Below are positions 14,346-15,854 of a DNA stretch of 15,854 nt, one piece after another. The notes under the pieces were generated by a model. It worked only from the letters and a program-made list of their open reading frames with translations. It was not told the DNA's origin and made no database searches. Each line of letters begins with the position of its first letter. The first letter of the stretch is position 1. The position numbers were made by a program, and so were the translations under genes. The stretch is from Methylococcaceae bacterium UBA1147. Lineage in GTDB: Bacteria > Pseudomonadota > Gammaproteobacteria > Methylococcales > UBA1147. The stretch is taken from contig DBZZ01000019.1 in the NCBI GenBank assembly GCA_002311315.1, positions 898-16,751 on the forward strand, in the 5' to 3' direction.

Positions 14346-14468
14346 TTACTCTTCGTCGTCAGTAACAACCCATTTGAACAATCTGTAGAAACCGTAGCAG
14401 ATAACTGCGAAAATAGCTGCGTAAACTGGATCTTTGAGGAGCTCTGCCCCTTCTAAAATAGCGCCCAT
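14346..14468 (-). CDS. 40-aa single-helix membrane protein
   Basis: The frame runs from ATG (14468-14466) to TAA (14348-14346). The product begins MGAILEGAELLKDP, continues with one transmembrane helix (VYAAIFAVICYGFYRLF, residues 15-31) and ends KWVVTDDEE, a charged tail. AAGG about 9 nt upstream of the ATG serves as ribosome binding site. Codon choice (GTT, GCT, GCA, TAC, TTC, ATC) resembles that of pmoCAB more than the neighbouring genes and suggests high expression. Its first four residues, MGAI, are also those of the protein encoded 160 nt upstream. A nested inverted repeat follows the stop. I do not recognise a family. A small subunit of a membrane complex, possibly pMMO or a respiratory enzyme, is a hypothesis. 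It is short, so a chance frame cannot be fully excluded. Confidence 0.65.
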   Translation of the reverse strand: MGAILEGAELLKDPVYAAIFAVICYGFYRLFKWVVTDDEE

Positions 14469-14484
14469 GAATAAGTACCTTTAG

Positions 14485-14498
14485 ATAGTTGTAACTAT
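14485..14498. promoter_or_regulatory. Palindrome in the leader of the 40-aa gene
   Basis: ATAGTT-GT-AACTAT is a perfect 14-bp dyad 16 bp upstream of the 40-aa gene's start codon and next to its Shine-Dalgarno. It could be an operator or an RNA hairpin. A poly-A/T stretch (14508-14518) lies just upstream. No convincing -35/-10 pair was found at a suitable distance. Confidence 0.35.
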
Positions 14499-14594
14499 TG
14501 TCTGAATCAAAAATTTTTGGCGTAAATAGCTATTCTCAGCTAACCGCCAGCGGATAAGCATAAACTGATAGGCGAGACCTTGTCAACCGAAGGG

Positions 14595-14627
14595 CCGACG
14601 CGAAGCGGTTTATTCGATTCCCGTCGG
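14595..14627 (-). terminator. Stem-loop after the three-helix membrane protein gene
   Basis: CCGACG (14595-14600) and CGTCGG (14622-14627) form a 6-bp stem with a 21-nt loop, directly after the minus-strand stop at 14628-14630. There is no T-tract, so it could be a processing hairpin rather than a terminator. Confidence 0.3.
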
Positions 14628-15023
14628 TTACTTGTCTTTTGAGGTGAACTTCGAGGCCAATTCACGGAGGCCGATCGATTGTTTTGAGACGAACTTTTTT
14701 CGAACCAGGTGAACCGCAAATGCACCCGTGGCCAGAGGAACGAATTCCAGTACGATTGCCAACAGGCCCGTGTCGCCACCGGTTGCTTCGCCAATTCCTT
14801 CTCCACCGACTCCCTTGGTTAAACCGCCGATGATTCCTTCAACCACGATGTAATTGATCATGTAGCCGAGTGTGATTCCGCCAAGGAAGACAAGGGCTCC
14901 GCCGACGAACCACTTGATGGCATTGTCCTTCTCTTCTTGGGGCTTGGACTCGTTTTCTTGAATGACACTTGCATGAAACCAGAATGCAACGCCGAACATG
15001 ACTAGACCATAAATGGCTCCCAT
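14628..15023 (-). CDS. Small membrane protein with about three helices, unknown function
   Basis: The product has 131 aa. Hydrophobic segments lie at about residues 3-20, 37-62 and 86-107. Between the second and third is a Gly-rich loop (GGLTKGVGGEGIGEATGGD), and the C-terminus is basic (LVRKKFVSKQ ... SKFTSKDK), so that end is probably cytoplasmic. Between helices 1 and 2 is a strongly charged stretch (ENESKPQEEKDN). AGGAG at 15031-15035 (minus-strand sense), 7 nt before the ATG, supports the start. It lies 30 nt after the secreted lipocalin-like gene and upstream of the 40-aa gene, so the three may be one transcription unit. No family is recognised. Confidence 0.7.
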   Translation of the reverse strand: MGAIYGLVMFGVAFWFHASVIQENESKPQEEKDNAIKWFVGGALVFLGGITLGYMINYIVVEGIIGGLTKGVGGEGIGEATGGDTGLLAIVLEFVPLATGAFAVHLVRKKFVSKQSIGLRELASKFTSKDK

Positions 15024-15053
15024 ATGCTGACTCCTAATTGAATGTTGAGTTGA

Positions 15054-15446
15054 TTATTTTGTGAACCACTGATAGGGGCCCATTTGTTGCTTGATGATCA
15101 GTGAATGGGCATCCATTTCGATTACGCTGTAGGTGGTGGTCCTGCCGGGCCTACCGACCGTATCAGCAACGATGATGCCGTCCTTGACTCGGTAGGACGT
15201 CTGTACGTCAAGTATGCCGCCGGACAGTCGCTTGTCCTCGCCTTTCATAAGAAGCGCCCCGTCTCTACGGAATTCCCAACTTCCTACGGAAAGACGTTTT
15301 TCCCCATCGAGGTCCTTTGCTAATCCCGCCATAGCCCATTTACCGATTAACCCTGAATTGTTCTCTAGAGCGACCTCGGCATGAGCCGGGAAGCTAAGAC
15401 CGATGACCAATGCCACAATGATCTGGAACTGTGTTTTTAGGTTCAT
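15054..15446 (-). CDS. Secreted lipocalin-like small protein
   Basis: From the ATG at 15446 the product has 130 aa and opens with a clear signal peptide (MNLKTQFQIIVALVIGLSFP, then AHA cleavage before EVALE). A longer frame starting at 15524 would put 26 basic residues before this signal and is rejected. The mature part has the look of a small beta-barrel of lipocalin-like type: LIGKWAMAGL at its start, WEFRRDGALLMKG, YRVKDGIIVAD and YSVIEMDAHSLIIKQ, ending GPYQWFTK. These alternate strands and turns as in calycin-like domains, but the assignment is by pattern only. It is probably periplasmic. It heads the minus-strand group that includes the three-helix and 40-aa membrane proteins. Confidence 0.65.
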   Translation of the reverse strand: MNLKTQFQIIVALVIGLSFPAHAEVALENNSGLIGKWAMAGLAKDLDGEKRLSVGSWEFRRDGALLMKGEDKRLSGGILDVQTSYRVKDGIIVADTVGRPGRTTTYSVIEMDAHSLIIKQQMGPYQWFTK

Positions 15447-15604
15447 AATGGATGTTCGATTGTGTTTGCGTTGTCTGATTTTAAGTCCAGAGCGCATAGG
15501 GACTGAGATCGGCTTGAAGTCCATGAATCAAGAACCGTCTAATCTTCCAATTATCCCAATAATCCTGTACTCAATGCAAGGAAAGCGAACGGGCCGGGTG
15601 TAAA

Positions 15605-15715
15605 TAGATGGAGCGGGCTGGAAGCCCCGCGTGTCGTGACAGTGGGCAGGCTGTCATGATTTTCAACAGAAAGACTTTGGGCTGTTTCCATCTAATTTGG
15701 GCTGATTCCATCTAA
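15605..15715 (+). promoter_or_regulatory. Structured metH leader with a 20-bp tandem repeat
   Basis: TTTGGGCTGTTTCCATCTAA (15676-15695) is followed at once by a second copy differing at one base (15696-15715, A for the T at position 10). Upstream are two hairpins: GCGGGCT-GGA-AGCCCCGC with one bulge (15613-15630) and TGACAG-TGGGCAGG-CTGTCA (15637-15656). TAGATGGA (15605-15612) is complementary to TCCATCTA in either repeat copy, so two alternative long-range pairings are possible. No known SAM, SAH or cobalamin riboswitch motif was seen. Confidence 0.5.
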
Positions 15716-15769
15716 AAGGATACAATGCACGGCTGATTTTTATCTTCTTGGCGAAAAGCTTATACACGG

Positions 15770-15854
15770 ATGCACACATCAGGCGCCGATACGGTTAACT
15801 TTGCGGAACTACTCTCCCGCCGAATCCTTTTTCTGGACGGTGCCATGGGCACCA
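15770..15854 (+). CDS. metH: Cobalamin-dependent methionine synthase, N-terminal fragment
   Basis: The frame from the ATG at 15770 runs off the right edge after 28 codons. It ends LLSRRILFLDGAMGT, which matches the start of the MetH homocysteine-binding domain (RILVLDGAMGTMIQ in E. coli). MetH transfers a methyl group from 5-methyltetrahydrofolate to homocysteine through cobalamin. No strong Shine-Dalgarno is visible; AAAAG at 15754-15758 is the nearest purine run. Only the first few percent of the gene is here, so integrity cannot be judged. Confidence 0.85.
   Translation, partial: MHTSGADTVNFAELLSRRILFLDGAMGT

Noticed and set aside
15447..15524. N-terminal extension of the lipocalin-like protein
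   Set aside because: It would bury a well-formed signal peptide 26 residues inside a basic stretch; the ATG at 15446 is the natural start.
15601..15769. SAH, SAM or cobalamin riboswitch upstream of metH
   Set aside because: None of the conserved cores known to me could be found, so only an unclassified structured leader is reported.
1..15854. tRNA, rRNA genes and CRISPR arrays
   Set aside because: No cloverleaf, rRNA segment or regularly spaced repeat was seen on either strand; the only tandem repeat is the two-copy element before metH.

Overview
The window comes from a methane-oxidising gammaproteobacterium (type I, probably type Ib-like, methanotroph). The evidence is a complete particulate methane monooxygenase operon, pmoC-pmoA-pmoB (4699-7716). 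Its PmoA is full length and shares long stretches with the Methylococcus/Methylocaldum group as I remember those sequences. Genus cannot be settled by eye, and an uncultivated lineage such as USC-gamma is possible.

Layout. (1) 1-3362, plus strand: a copper-redox and membrane cluster. It holds the 3' part of a membrane-anchored multicopper-oxidase-type protein, a membrane-anchored cupredoxin, a YqaA/VTT-family membrane protein and an unrecognised multi-pass membrane protein. (2) 3411-4515: two small anchored proteins of unknown function, divergently oriented. (3) 4549-7812: the pmoCAB operon with an extended -10 sigma70-type promoter overlapped by an inverted repeat, a two-hairpin leader, a long stem-loop between pmoC and pmoA, and a strong intrinsic terminator. 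(4) 7978-11476: a promoter followed by two tandem paralogous cobalamin-binding radical SAM proteins related to the hopanoid-methylase type families. (5) 11507-13339, minus strand: an HTTM (vitamin-K gamma-carboxylase-like) membrane protein. (6) 13412-14032: a decayed IS1595-family transposase, readable only by joining three frames. (7) 14042-14329: a dense cluster of palindromes. (8) 14346-15446, minus strand: a 40-aa single-helix membrane protein, a three-helix membrane protein and a secreted lipocalin-like small protein. (9) 15770 to the end: the first 28 codons of metH (cobalamin-dependent methionine synthase), preceded by a structured leader with a 20-bp tandem repeat.

How the parts may work together. 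pMMO is a copper enzyme of the intracytoplasmic membrane. The flanking copper-binding periplasmic proteins, small membrane proteins and cobalamin-dependent enzymes fit a methanotroph's copper and membrane physiology, but a functional link to pMMO is inferred from proximity only. The most interesting items are the complementary loss of copper ligands in the two neighbouring cupredoxin-type genes, the 40-aa transmembrane protein with pmo-like codon use, the palindrome cluster downstream of it, the pmoC promoter operator, and PmoB carrying Ile at position 48 instead of a copper-site His.
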